From: Streptomyces sp. SLBN-31
GTDB taxonomy: Bacteria > Actinomycetota > Actinomycetes > Streptomycetales > Streptomycetaceae
Direction of reading: 5' to 3'
Assembly: GCF_006715395.1 (NCBI RefSeq)
Contig: NZ_VFNC01000001.1
Location: 3,534,001-3,598,000 of the forward strand
DNA length: 64,000 nt
Shown piece after piece: positions 1 to 8,627 of this stretch; the stretch's first letter is position 1; each line of letters starts with the position of its first letter. The translations under genes were made by a program, and so were the position numbers. The notes under the pieces were generated by a model, which ran no database searches, had not been told where the DNA came from, and saw nothing but the letters and a program-made list of their open reading frames with translations.

Positions 1-1025
1 AGGTCCGCAGCGTGGAGAAGAATCCGGACGGCACCTGGACGGTCATCCGGGCCGACGGCCGGGCCGGCACACACCGGCAGGTCGTGGTGTGCACGGGGTC
101 GCAGTGGCACCCCAACGTCCCCGATCTTCCCGGCCACTTCACCGGCGAGATCCGGCACACGGTCACCTACCGCAGCAGCGCGGAACTGCAGGGAAAGCGT
201 GTGCTGGTGGTGGGCGCGGGCAATTCCGGGCTGGACATCGCCTGCGATGCGGCGCGGTCCGCCGACCACGCGGCGATCAGCATGCGCCGGGGCTACTGGT
301 TCATTCCCAAGCACCTGTTCGGCCGGCCGGTGGACACCATCGCCGCGGGCGGCCCCCACCTTCCGATGTGGTTGCAGCAGAAGCTGTTCGGCGGCCTGCT
401 GCGGCTGGTCAACGGTGACCCGCGCAGGCTCGGTCTGCAAAAGCCGGACCACAAGCTGTTCGAGACCCACCCGGCCATCAACTCGCTGCTGATCCACCAC
501 CTCCAGCACGGGGACATCACCGCCCGGCCAGGCATTGCCCGCGCCGAGGGCCGGACGGTCCACTTCACCGACGGCACCAGCGACGACTTCGACCTGATCC
601 TGCTGGCGACGGGATACGTCCACAAAGTCCCCGTCGCCCAGCGGTACTTCGGCGACGAACAGCACCCCGACCTCTACCTGTCCTCCTTCTCCCGCGACCA
701 CGAGGGCCTGTTCGGCGTCGGCTTCGTGGAGACCAACTCCGGCGCCTACCAACTCTTCGACAGCCAGGCCCAGTTGATCGCCTCCTTCATTCAGGACTCC
801 AGGGCCGGGCTGCCGACCGCCGAACGGTTCGCCCGCCTGGTCCGCAGCGACCGGCCGGACCTGTCCGGCGGACTGAAGTTCGTCGACTCTCCTCGCCACA
901 TCGGCTACGTGCACAGCGACGCCTTCGTGAAGTACCTCGGCAAGGTCGCCGACGGGATGGGCTGGCGCACCGCGGGTCTGCCACCGCGGGCGACGTCCGT
1001 GCGGCAGGAGGCGGTGGCGTCATGA
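1..1025 (+). CDS. Flavin-containing monooxygenase (5' end outside window)
   Basis: Partial gene: the frame is open through base 1 and a GTG at 12 is only an internal codon candidate, so the N-terminal FAD-binding half lies upstream. Counting from that GTG, the second dinucleotide (NADPH) fold shows VVGAGNSG at residues 66-73 and the FMO/BVMO-type LLATGY motif lies at 197-202. Enzymes of this family use NADPH and O2 to oxygenate ketones, N- or S-compounds in the cytoplasm. The stop overlaps the next start (ATGA at 1022-1025), so it is translationally coupled to the SDR and the aldehyde dehydrogenase behind it. Together they could oxidise a ketone, alcohol and aldehyde series. Substrate unknown. 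Confidence 0.85.
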   Translation, partial: VRSVEKNPDGTWTVIRADGRAGTHRQVVVCTGSQWHPNVPDLPGHFTGEIRHTVTYRSSAELQGKRVLVVGAGNSGLDIACDAARSADHAAISMRRGYWFIPKHLFGRPVDTIAAGGPHLPMWLQQKLFGGLLRLVNGDPRRLGLQKPDHKLFETHPAINSLLIHHLQHGDITARPGIARAEGRTVHFTDGTSDDFDLILLATGYVHKVPVAQRYFGDEQHPDLYLSSFSRDHEGLFGVGFVETNSGAYQLFDSQAQLIASFIQDSRAGLPTAERFARLVRSDRPDLSGGLKFVDSPRHIGYVHSDAFVKYLGKVADGMGWRTAGLPPRATSVRQEAVAS

Positions 1026-1900
1026 CGTACGACTTCCGTGACAAGGTCATCCTGGTGACCGGCGGCGCCGGTGGTATCGGCAGCGCCCTGTGCCACCGTT
1101 TCGCGGCAGGCGGGGCACGCGTCCTCGTGGTCGACATCGACGAGGTGCGGGCCGAACGGACCGCCGCCGAACTGCCCGGGAGCGGGCACACCGGGGTGGG
1201 CTGCGATCTACTGGACGGCGCCGCCGTGCAGCGGATGCTCGACGGCGTCGCCGTCACCCACGGCCGTATCGACGTCCTGGTCAACAACGTGGGCATGACC
1301 AGCGCGGAGCGCTTCGACGTGCGCAGTGTCGAGAGCATCGAGCGGGAGATCGACGTCAACCTGGTCGCCCCGCTGGTCACCACCCGGATCGCCGTGCCGT
1401 TGCTACGGGCCTCCGGCGACCCGCGCGTGGTCACCACGGTGTCGCTGGGCGGGATCTTCCCGCTCGGTGAGACCCCGATCTACACCGCGTCGAAGTTCGG
1501 ACTGCGCGGTGCCATGCTCGCCATCGGGCTCGATCTGAGGGACAAGGGCATCCAGGCGGGTTCGGTGCTGCCGTCGGCGACCGACACCCGCATGCTGCGG
1601 CAGGAGGCGGTCGACGGCGGGAACTCCATGCAGTTCCAGGACCCGCCGCAGCAACCGTCCGATGTCGTGCACGCCGTGGTGAGCCTGCTCGACAAGCCCC
1701 GCCTGGAGTCCTACGTCCGCTCCGGAGAGTCTCGACTGGTGCGGTTCGCGATGCTGGCACCGAACCTGCTGCCCAGACTCTTCCCGCTGTTCCGTAAACG
1801 AGGCGAGCGGGGCATGGCCCGCTATCTGGAGGATCTGCGTCGCAGGGGGCTGGCCCGCCAGCTCGGCGGCGGGCGATGGGAACTGGTGGAGGAAGCATGA
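1022..1900 (+). CDS. Short-chain dehydrogenase/reductase
   Basis: Classical SDR of 292 residues. The cofactor motif TGGAGGIG is at residues 13-20, NNVG (the NNAG motif) at 88-91, the catalytic Ser at 141 and YTASK gives Tyr154/Lys158. The approximately 250-residue core is followed by a basic C-terminal tail of about 50 residues (LLPRLFPLFRKRGERG), which may associate with membrane and is common in SDRs acting on lipids or steroids. It overlaps both neighbours by 4 bases and is the middle gene of a monooxygenase-SDR-aldehyde dehydrogenase operon. The combination recalls mycobacterial mymA-sadH gene order, but substrate assignment is only inference. Confidence 0.9.
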   Translation: MTYDFRDKVILVTGGAGGIGSALCHRFAAGGARVLVVDIDEVRAERTAAELPGSGHTGVGCDLLDGAAVQRMLDGVAVTHGRIDVLVNNVGMTSAERFDVRSVESIEREIDVNLVAPLVTTRIAVPLLRASGDPRVVTTVSLGGIFPLGETPIYTASKFGLRGAMLAIGLDLRDKGIQAGSVLPSATDTRMLRQEAVDGGNSMQFQDPPQQPSDVVHAVVSLLDKPRLESYVRSGESRLVRFAMLAPNLLPRLFPLFRKRGERGMARYLEDLRRRGLARQLGGGRWELVEEA

Positions 1901-3327
1901 GCCGGTCGGGCGACACCCGTGTCGAGGAGACGCTCGACGTCGTCAATCCCGCGACCGGGGAACTGATCACGACCCTGCCGGCGGCGAGCGAGCATGACGT
2001 CGTACGGGCGGCCGAGCGCGCCCAGGCCGTCTTCGCCGGCGGCGTGTGGGCCGGCCGGCCCCCGCGGGAGAGAGCCGCAGTCCTGCTGCGCCTGGCCGAC
2101 CTCATGGGGCGCCACGCCGAGACATTGGCCCGGCTGGACTGCGAGGACGCGGGCAAGCCGATCACGGAGTGCCGTACGGGGGACGTGCCCGCAGCGATCG
2201 AGTCGATCCGGTGGTTCGCGGAGGCCGCCGACAAGGTCTTCGGCCGCGTCGCTCCCACCGGTCGCGACAGCCTGGGCCTGGTGAGCCGTGAGCCGGTCGG
2301 GGTCGCCGCCGCGATCCTGCCCTGGAACTACCCGCTCGCCATGGCCGCCTGGAGAGTCGGCCCCGCGCTCGCCGCCGGCAACTCGCTGCTGCTCAAGCCG
2401 GCCGAGGCCACCCCCCGCTCGACCCTGCACCTGGCCGCCCTGGCGACCGAGGCGGGACTGCCGGACGGCGTGCTCACGGTCCTGCCCGGCAGCGGAACCG
2501 TCACCGGTACGGCGCTGGCCCGCAACCCGCTGGTGCGCGCCCTGTCGTTCACGGGATCCACCGCCACCGGACGCCGCATCCTGACCGACGCGGCCGAGTC
2601 CAACTTCAAGCGGGTCTGCCTGGAGATGGGTGGCAAGAGCCCCCAGATCCTCACGCCGGACGCGCTCGCGTACGGCATCGAACTGATCGACCACATGATC
2701 GAGGCAGCGTTCCTGACCATGGGGCAGAACTGCACCGCCGGCTCCCGCGTCCTGGTCCACCGCAGCATCGCCGAGGAGGTACTGCACCAGTTCACCGCCG
2801 CCGCGGGGAAACTCACCGTCGGCGACCCCGCCGACGCGCGCACCCAGGTGGGGCCGCTCATCAGCCGTGCCGCCTTCGACCGGGTCGCCGCCGCGGTGGA
2901 CGCGGCCCGCTCCGCCGGCGCCCACATCCACACCGGCGGTCTGCCGCACGGTCTGCCGCCGTACGGTGCCTACTACCCGCCCACCGTGATCAGCCGGGCC
3001 CCGGCGGGCAGCGACGTACTCACCAAGGAACTGTTCGGTCCAGTCGTCACCGTCCAGACTTTCACCACGGAGGACGAGGCGGTGCGGTTGGCGAACGACA
3101 CCGAATACGGGCTCGCCGCCTCGGTGTGGACCCGCGACCTCGACGCCGCCTTCCGGCTCGCGCGAGCTGTCGAAGCCGGGGTGGTCTCCGTCAACGCCTA
3201 CAGCGAAGGCGACATCACGACTCCCTTCGGAGGGTGGAAACAGTCGGGATTCGGAGGAGCGGAGAAGTCCACCGACGCCTTCGCGCAGTGGACCAGAGAG
3301 AAAACCGTCTGGATCCGCACGCGTTGA
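1897..3327 (+). CDS. Aldehyde dehydrogenase (NAD(P)+-dependent)
   Basis: ALDH-superfamily enzyme of 476 residues that oxidises an aldehyde to the acid. I chose ATG 1897 rather than ATG 1876 because it overlaps the SDR stop (ATGA) and follows a GGAGGAAGC ribosome site. Visible catalytic residues are LPWNYP with oxyanion Asn144, the general base in LEMGGKSP (Glu243) and the nucleophile in GQNCTAG (Cys279). It closes the operon begun by the flavin monooxygenase, so it probably oxidises the aldehyde made by the two upstream enzymes. The betaine-aldehyde/gamma-aminobutyraldehyde branch is the closest by eye, but the substrate cannot be read from sequence. Confidence 0.92.
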   Translation: MSRSGDTRVEETLDVVNPATGELITTLPAASEHDVVRAAERAQAVFAGGVWAGRPPRERAAVLLRLADLMGRHAETLARLDCEDAGKPITECRTGDVPAAIESIRWFAEAADKVFGRVAPTGRDSLGLVSREPVGVAAAILPWNYPLAMAAWRVGPALAAGNSLLLKPAEATPRSTLHLAALATEAGLPDGVLTVLPGSGTVTGTALARNPLVRALSFTGSTATGRRILTDAAESNFKRVCLEMGGKSPQILTPDALAYGIELIDHMIEAAFLTMGQNCTAGSRVLVHRSIAEEVLHQFTAAAGKLTVGDPADARTQVGPLISRAAFDRVAAAVDAARSAGAHIHTGGLPHGLPPYGAYYPPTVISRAPAGSDVLTKELFGPVVTVQTFTTEDEAVRLANDTEYGLAASVWTRDLDAAFRLARAVEAGVVSVNAYSEGDITTPFGGWKQSGFGGAEKSTDAFAQWTREKTVWIRTR

Positions 3328-3375
3328 CGCCGCGGCACGGCGGCGATGTCGGTCCGTACGACACCGGCGCGCGCC

Positions 3376-4434
3376 TCACCGGTCGGCGGTGTCCGCGCGC
3401 AGCCGGGCCGGGGTCACCCCGTGCCAGCGGTGCACCGCCCGTCGCAGCGCGCGGACGTCGGAGAAGCCCGCCTGCCGGGCGATGTCCCGCAGGGTCAGCT
3501 CCGGCCGGCGCAGCAACTGCTCGACCCGTTCGCGGCGCACTCCGTCGACGACCGCCTCGTACGTCGTGCCGCATTCGACCAGCCGACGGCGCAGCGTGCG
3601 CTCGCTCAAGGCGTGCCGTCGGGCCTGCTCGACGATGGACGGCACCTCGGGCAGGCCCTGGGCGATCGAGATCTCCAGCCCCTCCAGCAGGTCCTGCCGG
3701 TCCCGCGTCGACGCCACCTGCTCCTCGAGAATCTCCACGACGGCGGTGTGGGTGACCGGGTCGCGGCCCGGCATCGGACGCCCTGCCCACGACGTGGCGA
3801 ACACCAGGCGGTTCGATTCGGCGCCGAAGCGCACCGGGCAGCGGAACAACTCCGTGAACGGCCCGGTGTCGCGAGGGGAGGGATAGGCGAAGTCGACGAC
3901 CCGCGGCGCGAACTCCGGCCCGAAACTCAGCCGTGTGAGGGTAACGACGCTGGCGAACGCCTCCTCCGCCAGGAAGACCGCGACCGGTGGATCGAGGGCC
4001 GGATCGGGCAGTTCGGTGCGCAACACGTAGCCGGCTTCCTCCGGCCGGGCCGACCAGACCACCATCGCCCCGGACAGGTTCTGGAAGCGCACGCCGGTCT
4101 CGATTGCCTCCCGCAGCGTGGGGGCCGCCATCTGGGCGAACCCGAGAAGCCCCCAGGAGGTCAGGTGCTGAGCGGCGCCCACCCGCAGGCCCAGGTGGGC
4201 GTCACCGGTCAGCTCCAGCGCACGCCGGATGACGGCACTGCCCTGGCGGTAGGAGACCCGCAGCGCCGCCGAGCGCATCATCGCCTCGTCCAGCCCGACC
4301 CGGTTCAGTTCGGGCCGGAGATCGACCCCGTACGCGTCGGTGACCGGACTCAGGCAGCGCAGGATGTTCGGAGCGATGGTCGCCGACGTGCTTCGGCTGG
4401 TTCCCGGCTGCATCGGGGCGGGGCTGTCGGGCAT
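3376..4434 (-). CDS. AraC-family regulator, VirS/OruR type
   Basis: Regulator of 352 residues with an N-terminal arabinose-binding-like ligand domain (about residues 25-210) of the kind found in OruR, ArgR and mycobacterial VirS, followed by a C-terminal AraC double helix-turn-helix (from about LSERTLRRRL to GFSDVRALRRAVHRW). A GAGGAACGCC ribosome site precedes ATG 4434 and TACTGT about 35 nt upstream may be its -10. It is convergent with the monooxygenase operon and could control it, as VirS controls mymA, but since the operon's promoter is outside the window this is inference. Confidence 0.88.
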   Translation of the reverse strand: MPDSPAPMQPGTSRSTSATIAPNILRCLSPVTDAYGVDLRPELNRVGLDEAMMRSAALRVSYRQGSAVIRRALELTGDAHLGLRVGAAQHLTSWGLLGFAQMAAPTLREAIETGVRFQNLSGAMVVWSARPEEAGYVLRTELPDPALDPPVAVFLAEEAFASVVTLTRLSFGPEFAPRVVDFAYPSPRDTGPFTELFRCPVRFGAESNRLVFATSWAGRPMPGRDPVTHTAVVEILEEQVASTRDRQDLLEGLEISIAQGLPEVPSIVEQARRHALSERTLRRRLVECGTTYEAVVDGVRRERVEQLLRRPELTLRDIARQAGFSDVRALRRAVHRWHGVTPARLRADTADR

Positions 4435-4533
4435 GGCGTTCCTCGTGGCCGGGTGGTCCTCGCGCCCACAGTAGAAGGAGTGTCGTGGACGCCGCCGCCC
4501 GGTTCTTGGTGGAACTCAGTGCGCGCCCGCGCT

Positions 4534-5565
4534 CTATGGACGCAGGTCCAGGACGATGTGCGGGGACAGCGCGCGGAGGAAGCCGGGCGCGTCGAAGATC
4601 TCGCCGGCCGAGGCGACGCCGACCGTCCTGATCCGTTCCGTGAGGATGCGGTCGACCGCTTCCACCGCGAGCGGCGCGGTGACCGCGTAGATGTCCTGGC
4701 CCCTTGCCACGGCTCGCCGCTCGACGCCGCCGGAGCGGACGACGACGTCGACGACGAACGTCTGCGCGGACCGGCCGCGTTCGTCGACCGCGGTCGGCGC
4801 CGGTGTGTCCGGGGCGGCCAGATCACCGGCCGCCTCGGTGCTCATGTAGGTGCGGACCTCGGGGACGGCCAAGTGGCTGGGGACGGTGACGACGTCGGCC
4901 ATCGTGAACTCCCCGATGACGGTCCGTGGGCCCATCGGGTCGGGGAACGGCCACGTCAGGGTGGGCAGGGGATCGTCGTGGTACTCCAGCCGCCCCTTCG
5001 TGTACCGCACCCGCCGCCCGTTGCGCCGCTCCCCGGAGACCTTGCCCGCGGCGCGGGTGCCGTCCGTGGGGTGCCAGCCGCTCAGTCCGTAGGCGACGTG
5101 CACCTCGTCGGCCGCGGTCCAGTCGTCCATCGCGGCGGTGGCGAGGAGGTCGCCGAGACCGCCGTAGAAGGCCATCGCGGGGACGACCGCCACGTCCGCG
5201 GCCCGAGCGCGGTCCGCGAAGCGCGCGAACGTGTCGGCGTTGGCCTCGATCTCGGCCGCCACGTCCACGTAGGGGATCTTGGCGCGCAGGGCCGCGTCGA
5301 TCACGGGGCCGGCGGTCGTGGCGAAGGGACCGGCGCAGTTGACCACGGCGGCCGCATCGGCCAGTGCGCGGTCGAGGGAGGCCGGATCATCGACCGATGC
5401 CGTACGGGGCTCGGGTCCGGGCCGTGACGCCGCCAGCTCCGTCAGCTTTCCGGTGTCGCGGCCGCAGAGCACCGGTACGAATCCGCGCTCTTGCAGGTGT
5501 GCGACCACGAACCGCCCCGTGTGGCCGTACGCGCCGTACACCGCCACCAGCTGCCCTGATCCCAT
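4534..5565 (-). CDS. Saccharopine dehydrogenase-like NAD(P)-binding protein
   Basis: Protein of 343 residues beginning with a Rossmann motif VAVYGAYGHTGR (residues 7-18), then the VNCAGPF and YVDVAAE segments typical of the saccharopine dehydrogenase / trans-acting enoyl reductase family (COG3268-like). Such proteins reduce or isomerise diverse substrates, and this sequence gives no evidence for lysine biosynthesis. It lies between the AraC gene (same strand, 100 bp downstream) and the divergent GlxA-type regulator whose start is 100 bp away, so the shared intergenic stretch 5566-5664 probably carries both promoters. Family call is solid, function unknown. Confidence 0.82.
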   Translation of the reverse strand: MGSGQLVAVYGAYGHTGRFVVAHLQERGFVPVLCGRDTGKLTELAASRPGPEPRTASVDDPASLDRALADAAAVVNCAGPFATTAGPVIDAALRAKIPYVDVAAEIEANADTFARFADRARAADVAVVPAMAFYGGLGDLLATAAMDDWTAADEVHVAYGLSGWHPTDGTRAAGKVSGERRNGRRVRYTKGRLEYHDDPLPTLTWPFPDPMGPRTVIGEFTMADVVTVPSHLAVPEVRTYMSTEAAGDLAAPDTPAPTAVDERGRSAQTFVVDVVVRSGGVERRAVARGQDIYAVTAPLAVEAVDRILTERIRTVGVASAGEIFDAPGFLRALSPHIVLDLRP

Positions 5566-5651
5566 GGCCTGCCCCCGCTCTCGAACGATCGACAGCGGCC
5601 ATCCTCACGGGGCGGACACCCCACCACCAGTGTCCGAAACGACATGCCCCG

Positions 5652-5657
5652 TACAAT
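5652..5657 (+). promoter_or_regulatory. -10 box (TACAAT) of leaderless GlxA-type gene
   Basis: TACAAT ends 7 nt before ATG 5665, so transcription should begin at or near the start codon. It lies between the arms of a TGTCCG (5631-5636) ... CGGACA (5660-5665) inverted repeat that could be an operator. Confidence 0.5.
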
Positions 5658-5664
5658 TACGGAC

Positions 5665-6624
5665 ATGAGCTCTGTCTCGCTGGCGGTCACCGACGGCATG
5701 CTGCACTTCGAGCTGTCCTTGGCGTACGAGATCTTCGGCACCGCCCCGGCTGGAGTGGCCGGCCCCTGGTACGACCTCGACGTCTGCGGACCGGACGCCA
5801 TACGGTTCGGCCCGTTCCGGCTGGAGCCCGACCACGGACTCGACCGGCTCCGCAGCGCCGACACCGTGATCGTCCCCGGCTGGGCCGACATCGACGCGGA
5901 CCCGCCCGCCGACCTGGTGGACGCCGTGCGCGCGGCCCACGAGGCGGGGGCGCGCGTGGCCTCCCTGTGCACGGGCGTCTTCGTGCTGGCCGCGGCGGGC
6001 CTGCTGGACGGCAAGCGGGCCACCACGCACTGGGCGCACACCGAGGCCCTGGCCGCCCGCTGTCCCGCGGTGGAGGTCGACCCGGACGTGCTGTACGTGG
6101 ACAACGGCAGCGTGCTCACCTCCGCGGGCAAGGCCGCCGCCCTCGACCTGTGCCTGCACATCATCCGTCTCGATCACGGCTCGTCCGTCGCCAACGCCGC
6201 CGCCCGCCGACTGGTCGTACCGCCCCACCGCGCCGGCGGCCAGGCCCAGTTCGTTACCACGCCGGTGGCCGCCCGGGACGACCACCCGTTCGCCGCCCTG
6301 CTCCCGTGGGCCCTGGAGCGCCTCGACCAGCCGCTGACGGTGGAGGACCTGGCGCGCCGGGCGCGGATGAGCTCGCGCAACCTGGGCCGCCACTTCCGTG
6401 CGGCGACCGGCACCACCCCGTTGCAGTGGCTGCTGACCCAACGGATCCGCCGCGCCCAGGAGTTGCTCGAGAAGACCGACGACACGATCGACAGCATCGC
6501 GGAGGCCACGGGCATGGGCACCGCGACGACCCTGCGCCGTCACTTCAACCGAACGGTCGGCGTGCCCCCGGACACCTACCGCCGCACCTTCCGCGCACGG
6601 ACGGGAGTCCCACCTGCACGGTGA
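5665..6624 (+). CDS. GlxA-family transcriptional regulator (DJ-1/PfpI + AraC HTH)
   Basis: Regulator of 319 residues. The N-terminal half is a DJ-1/PfpI amidase-like sensor domain with the nucleophile-elbow segment SLCTGVFVLAAAGLLDG. The C-terminal third is an AraC-type double HTH (LTVEDLARRARMSSRNLGRHF ... DTIDSIAEATGMG). I prefer ATG 5665 over ATG 5644 because the TACAAT -10 lies between them and would make the mRNA leaderless. It is divergent from the saccharopine-dehydrogenase-like gene, its most likely target. It is convergent with the tautomerase/SDR genes, which end 4 bp away. The ligand is unknown. Confidence 0.88.
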   Translation: MSSVSLAVTDGMLHFELSLAYEIFGTAPAGVAGPWYDLDVCGPDAIRFGPFRLEPDHGLDRLRSADTVIVPGWADIDADPPADLVDAVRAAHEAGARVASLCTGVFVLAAAGLLDGKRATTHWAHTEALAARCPAVEVDPDVLYVDNGSVLTSAGKAAALDLCLHIIRLDHGSSVANAAARRLVVPPHRAGGQAQFVTTPVAARDDHPFAALLPWALERLDQPLTVEDLARRARMSSRNLGRHFRAATGTTPLQWLLTQRIRRAQELLEKTDDTIDSIAEATGMGTATTLRRHFNRTVGVPPDTYRRTFRARTGVPPAR

Positions 6625-6628
6625 GGGG

Positions 6629-6838
6629 TCAGGCGTCGCCGTTGAGCATGGCAGCGGTCAGGACGGTGCCGCCGAACCCCCAACCACCGTCGACGACTTC
6701 GTCGATCAGTACGACGGTGTTGGGACGGGCCCGCTCACCGTAGATCTCCGCGTACAGGTCGGTGGTGCGCTCGACGATCTTCTTCTTGTCCTCGGCGCTG
6801 ATGGTGCCCGCGGGAACCTTGAAGTTGGCGAAAGGCAT
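6629..6838 (-). CDS. 4-oxalocrotonate tautomerase-like enzyme
   Basis: Small 69-residue protein starting Met-Pro, so that removal of Met exposes the catalytic N-terminal Pro1 of the tautomerase superfamily. The IVERTTDLYAEIYGE helix and the VVLIDEV strand fit the 4-OT/MSF beta-alpha-beta fold. An AAGGAGAAAC ribosome site precedes ATG 6838. It sits 43 bp downstream of an SDR gene on the same strand and is probably co-transcribed with the two SDRs (8539 to 6629), making a small redox/isomerase operon opposite the XRE regulator. Substrate unknown. Confidence 0.85.
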   Translation of the reverse strand: MPFANFKVPAGTISAEDKKKIVERTTDLYAEIYGERARPNTVVLIDEVVDGGWGFGGTVLTAAMLNGDA

Positions 6839-6881
6839 GAGTGTTTCTCCTTGAACGGGTTTTCCTGTTGGGGGGTGCTGG

Positions 6882-7787
6882 TCAGAGGCCGGCGTGAGGG
6901 GTGAGCAGTGCGTCGATGCCGACGCGGCGGAAGAACTCCGCGCGGATCCGGTCGTACACGGTCGACACCACTTCGCTGCCGTCGCGGCTGGGATCGATGT
7001 GGGTGCGGAAGGGGCGTTCGCCGTGCGGCAGACCGATGATTCGGACGATCTCGTCGGCCACCTCCCCGACCTCCCGTCCGGCGGGGAAGATCTCGCTCAG
7101 GGTCTCGGCCATGGTGTCCCTGAGCCGGCCGTACAGCTCGTCGTACTCCGCGGCTCGCCCGGGGTCGGCGGGGGTGCCGGCGTGGGCGAAGTGGTTGGTG
7201 CCGCTCGGGTAGGCGCCGGGAATGACGAGGGTGGTCTCGATGCCGAACTTGATCAGTTCGGCGGCGTAGCTCTCGGCGAGGGCGTCCATGGCTGCCTTGG
7301 CGGCGAAGTAGGGCGCCAGGAAGGGAGGGTGTCCGCCACGGGTCGAGGAGGAACCGACCCACACGAGCAGGCCCCGCTGCCGGCGGCGCATGATCGGCAG
7401 CACCGTGCGGTTCACGCGCTGCGTGGACAGCACGTTGATGTCGTAGACCTCGGCGAGCTGGTCGGGAGTGAACGCTTCGGCCGGCCCGAGGACCATGTGG
7501 CCCGCGTTGTGGACCACCACGTCGATACGTCCCTGCTCGGTCATGACGTGGTCGATGGCGGCGTCCACCGAGTCCTGTTCCTGGACGTCCATCTCCACGG
7601 CGGCCATCTGTACGCCGCGGTCCTTCGCGAACCGGGCGAGCGCGGCGACGGCGGGTTCGTTGCGGTCCGTGGTGGCGCGCATGCCCGCGTACACGATGTG
7701 GCCGGCCTCGGCCAGGGCGCGTGCGGTGAGGTTTCCGAAGCCACTGGACGCACCGGTGACGATCACGACGTCGGGTTGGTTCGTCAC
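6882..7787 (-). CDS. Short-chain dehydrogenase/reductase
   Basis: SDR of 301 residues with VTGASSGFG near the N-terminus, HNAGH for the NNAG motif, and a YFAAK active site (Tyr-x-x-x-Lys). Start is GTG 7787, which overlaps the stop of the upstream SDR by 4 bases (GTGA), so the two are translationally coupled. The roughly 50-residue extension after the catalytic core is typical of classical SDRs that act on bulky or hydrophobic substrates. It belongs to the SDR-SDR-tautomerase operon whose promoter carries the 8566-8600 palindrome. Confidence 0.9.
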   Translation of the reverse strand: MTNQPDVVIVTGASSGFGNLTARALAEAGHIVYAGMRATTDRNEPAVAALARFAKDRGVQMAAVEMDVQEQDSVDAAIDHVMTEQGRIDVVVHNAGHMVLGPAEAFTPDQLAEVYDINVLSTQRVNRTVLPIMRRRQRGLLVWVGSSSTRGGHPPFLAPYFAAKAAMDALAESYAAELIKFGIETTLVIPGAYPSGTNHFAHAGTPADPGRAAEYDELYGRLRDTMAETLSEIFPAGREVGEVADEIVRIIGLPHGERPFRTHIDPSRDGSEVVSTVYDRIRAEFFRRVGIDALLTPHAGL

Positions 7788-8539
7788 ACCATGCCTCCGT
7801 TGGCGCGCAGGATCTGGCCGTTCACCCAGTGCCCTGCCGGGCTGGTGAGGAAGGCGACCACCTGGGCGATGTCCTGCGGGGTGCCCAGCCGTTCCAGTGG
7901 CGGGGCCTTGGCGAGCCGGTCGATCTGCTCGGGCGCCTTGCCTTCGAGGAACAGATCGGTGGCCGTGGGGCCCGGGGCGACGGTGTTCACGGTGACGTCC
8001 CGTCCGCGCAGCTCGCGGGCGAGGATCATGGTCATCGACTCGACGGCGCCCTTGCTGGCCGCGTACGCGCCGTAGGTCGGGAACTGCGTGCCCACCACGG
8101 ATGTCGAGAACCCCACGAACGAACCGCCCGCGCGCAGTCGCCGGGCGGCCTGCCGCGCCATGACGAAGGTGCCGCGGATGTTGGTGCGGTGCATGGCGTC
8201 GAGCGCCGCGAGGTCGAGGTCGGCTATGGGCGCGAGGGTCATCCGGCCGGCCGAGTTCACCACGACGTCAACGCCGCCGAACTCCTCCTGCGTCCGGTCG
8301 AACAGCGCGTCGACCTCCTTCTCGTCCGCCACGTCCGCCCGTACGGCGATCGCCCGGCCGCCGGCGGCGGTGATCGCCGCCACCGTCTCCTCGGCGGAGG
8401 CGTCGTCCCGGGCGTAGTTGACTACGACGGCCAGGCCGTCCTGTGCGAGCCGGCGGGAGACCGCACGGCCGATGCCGCGCGATCCGCCGGTGACGACGGC
8501 GACCCGATCGGCCGCCGGCGTGCTGTGGTTCTTGGTCAT
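7784..8539 (-). CDS. Short-chain dehydrogenase/reductase (FabG-like)
   Basis: SDR of 251 residues. Start chosen at ATG 8539, preceded by GTGGAGGAC; a longer frame back to 8686 would read through the operator and the divergent gene. It shows VVTGGSRGIG, NSAGR and a YAASK active site (Tyr-Gly-Ala-Tyr-Ala-Ala-Ser-Lys) and ends with the FabG-like tail segment LRANGGMV. It is the first gene of a minus-strand operon and is divergent from an XRE regulator 88 bp away. XRE/MmyB-type regulators are very often paired with an SDR in Streptomyces, so this is the likely regulated enzyme. Confidence 0.92.
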   Translation of the reverse strand: MTKNHSTPAADRVAVVTGGSRGIGRAVSRRLAQDGLAVVVNYARDDASAEETVAAITAAGGRAIAVRADVADEKEVDALFDRTQEEFGGVDVVVNSAGRMTLAPIADLDLAALDAMHRTNIRGTFVMARQAARRLRAGGSFVGFSTSVVGTQFPTYGAYAASKGAVESMTMILARELRGRDVTVNTVAPGPTATDLFLEGKAPEQIDRLAKAPPLERLGTPQDIAQVVAFLTSPAGHWVNGQILRANGGMV

Positions 8540-8565
8540 GTCCTCCACGATGCGCGGCCCTGGCA

Positions 8566-8600
8566 GGCGGAACCAGGGGATGACATCCCCTGGTTCCGCC
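8566..8600. promoter_or_regulatory. 35-bp palindromic operator in XRE/SDR divergent promoter
   Basis: Perfect inverted repeat: arms of 16 bases (8566-8581, beginning GGCGGAACC, and 8585-8600, ending GGTTCCGCC) around a 3-base centre GAC. It lies 26 bp upstream of the SDR start and 27 bp upstream of the XRE start. By position it should bind the XRE protein and control both directions. Confidence 0.8.
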
Positions 8601-8614
8601 GCTCCGGCCGGACG

Positions 8615-8620
8615 CACAAT
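8615..8620 (+). promoter_or_regulatory. -10 box (CACAAT) of leaderless XRE gene
   Basis: CACAAT ends 7 nt before ATG 8628 and begins 14 bp after the palindrome, so bound regulator would cover the -35 region. Confidence 0.45.
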
Positions 8621-8627
8621 GGCAGGC

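Noticed and set aside
3346..5427. Very long open frame on the plus strand opposite the AraC and saccharopine-dehydrogenase-like genes
   Set aside because: It has no recognisable domain, is Arg/Gly/Asp-rich as antisense frames of high-GC genes are, and the two minus-strand genes have clear family motifs.
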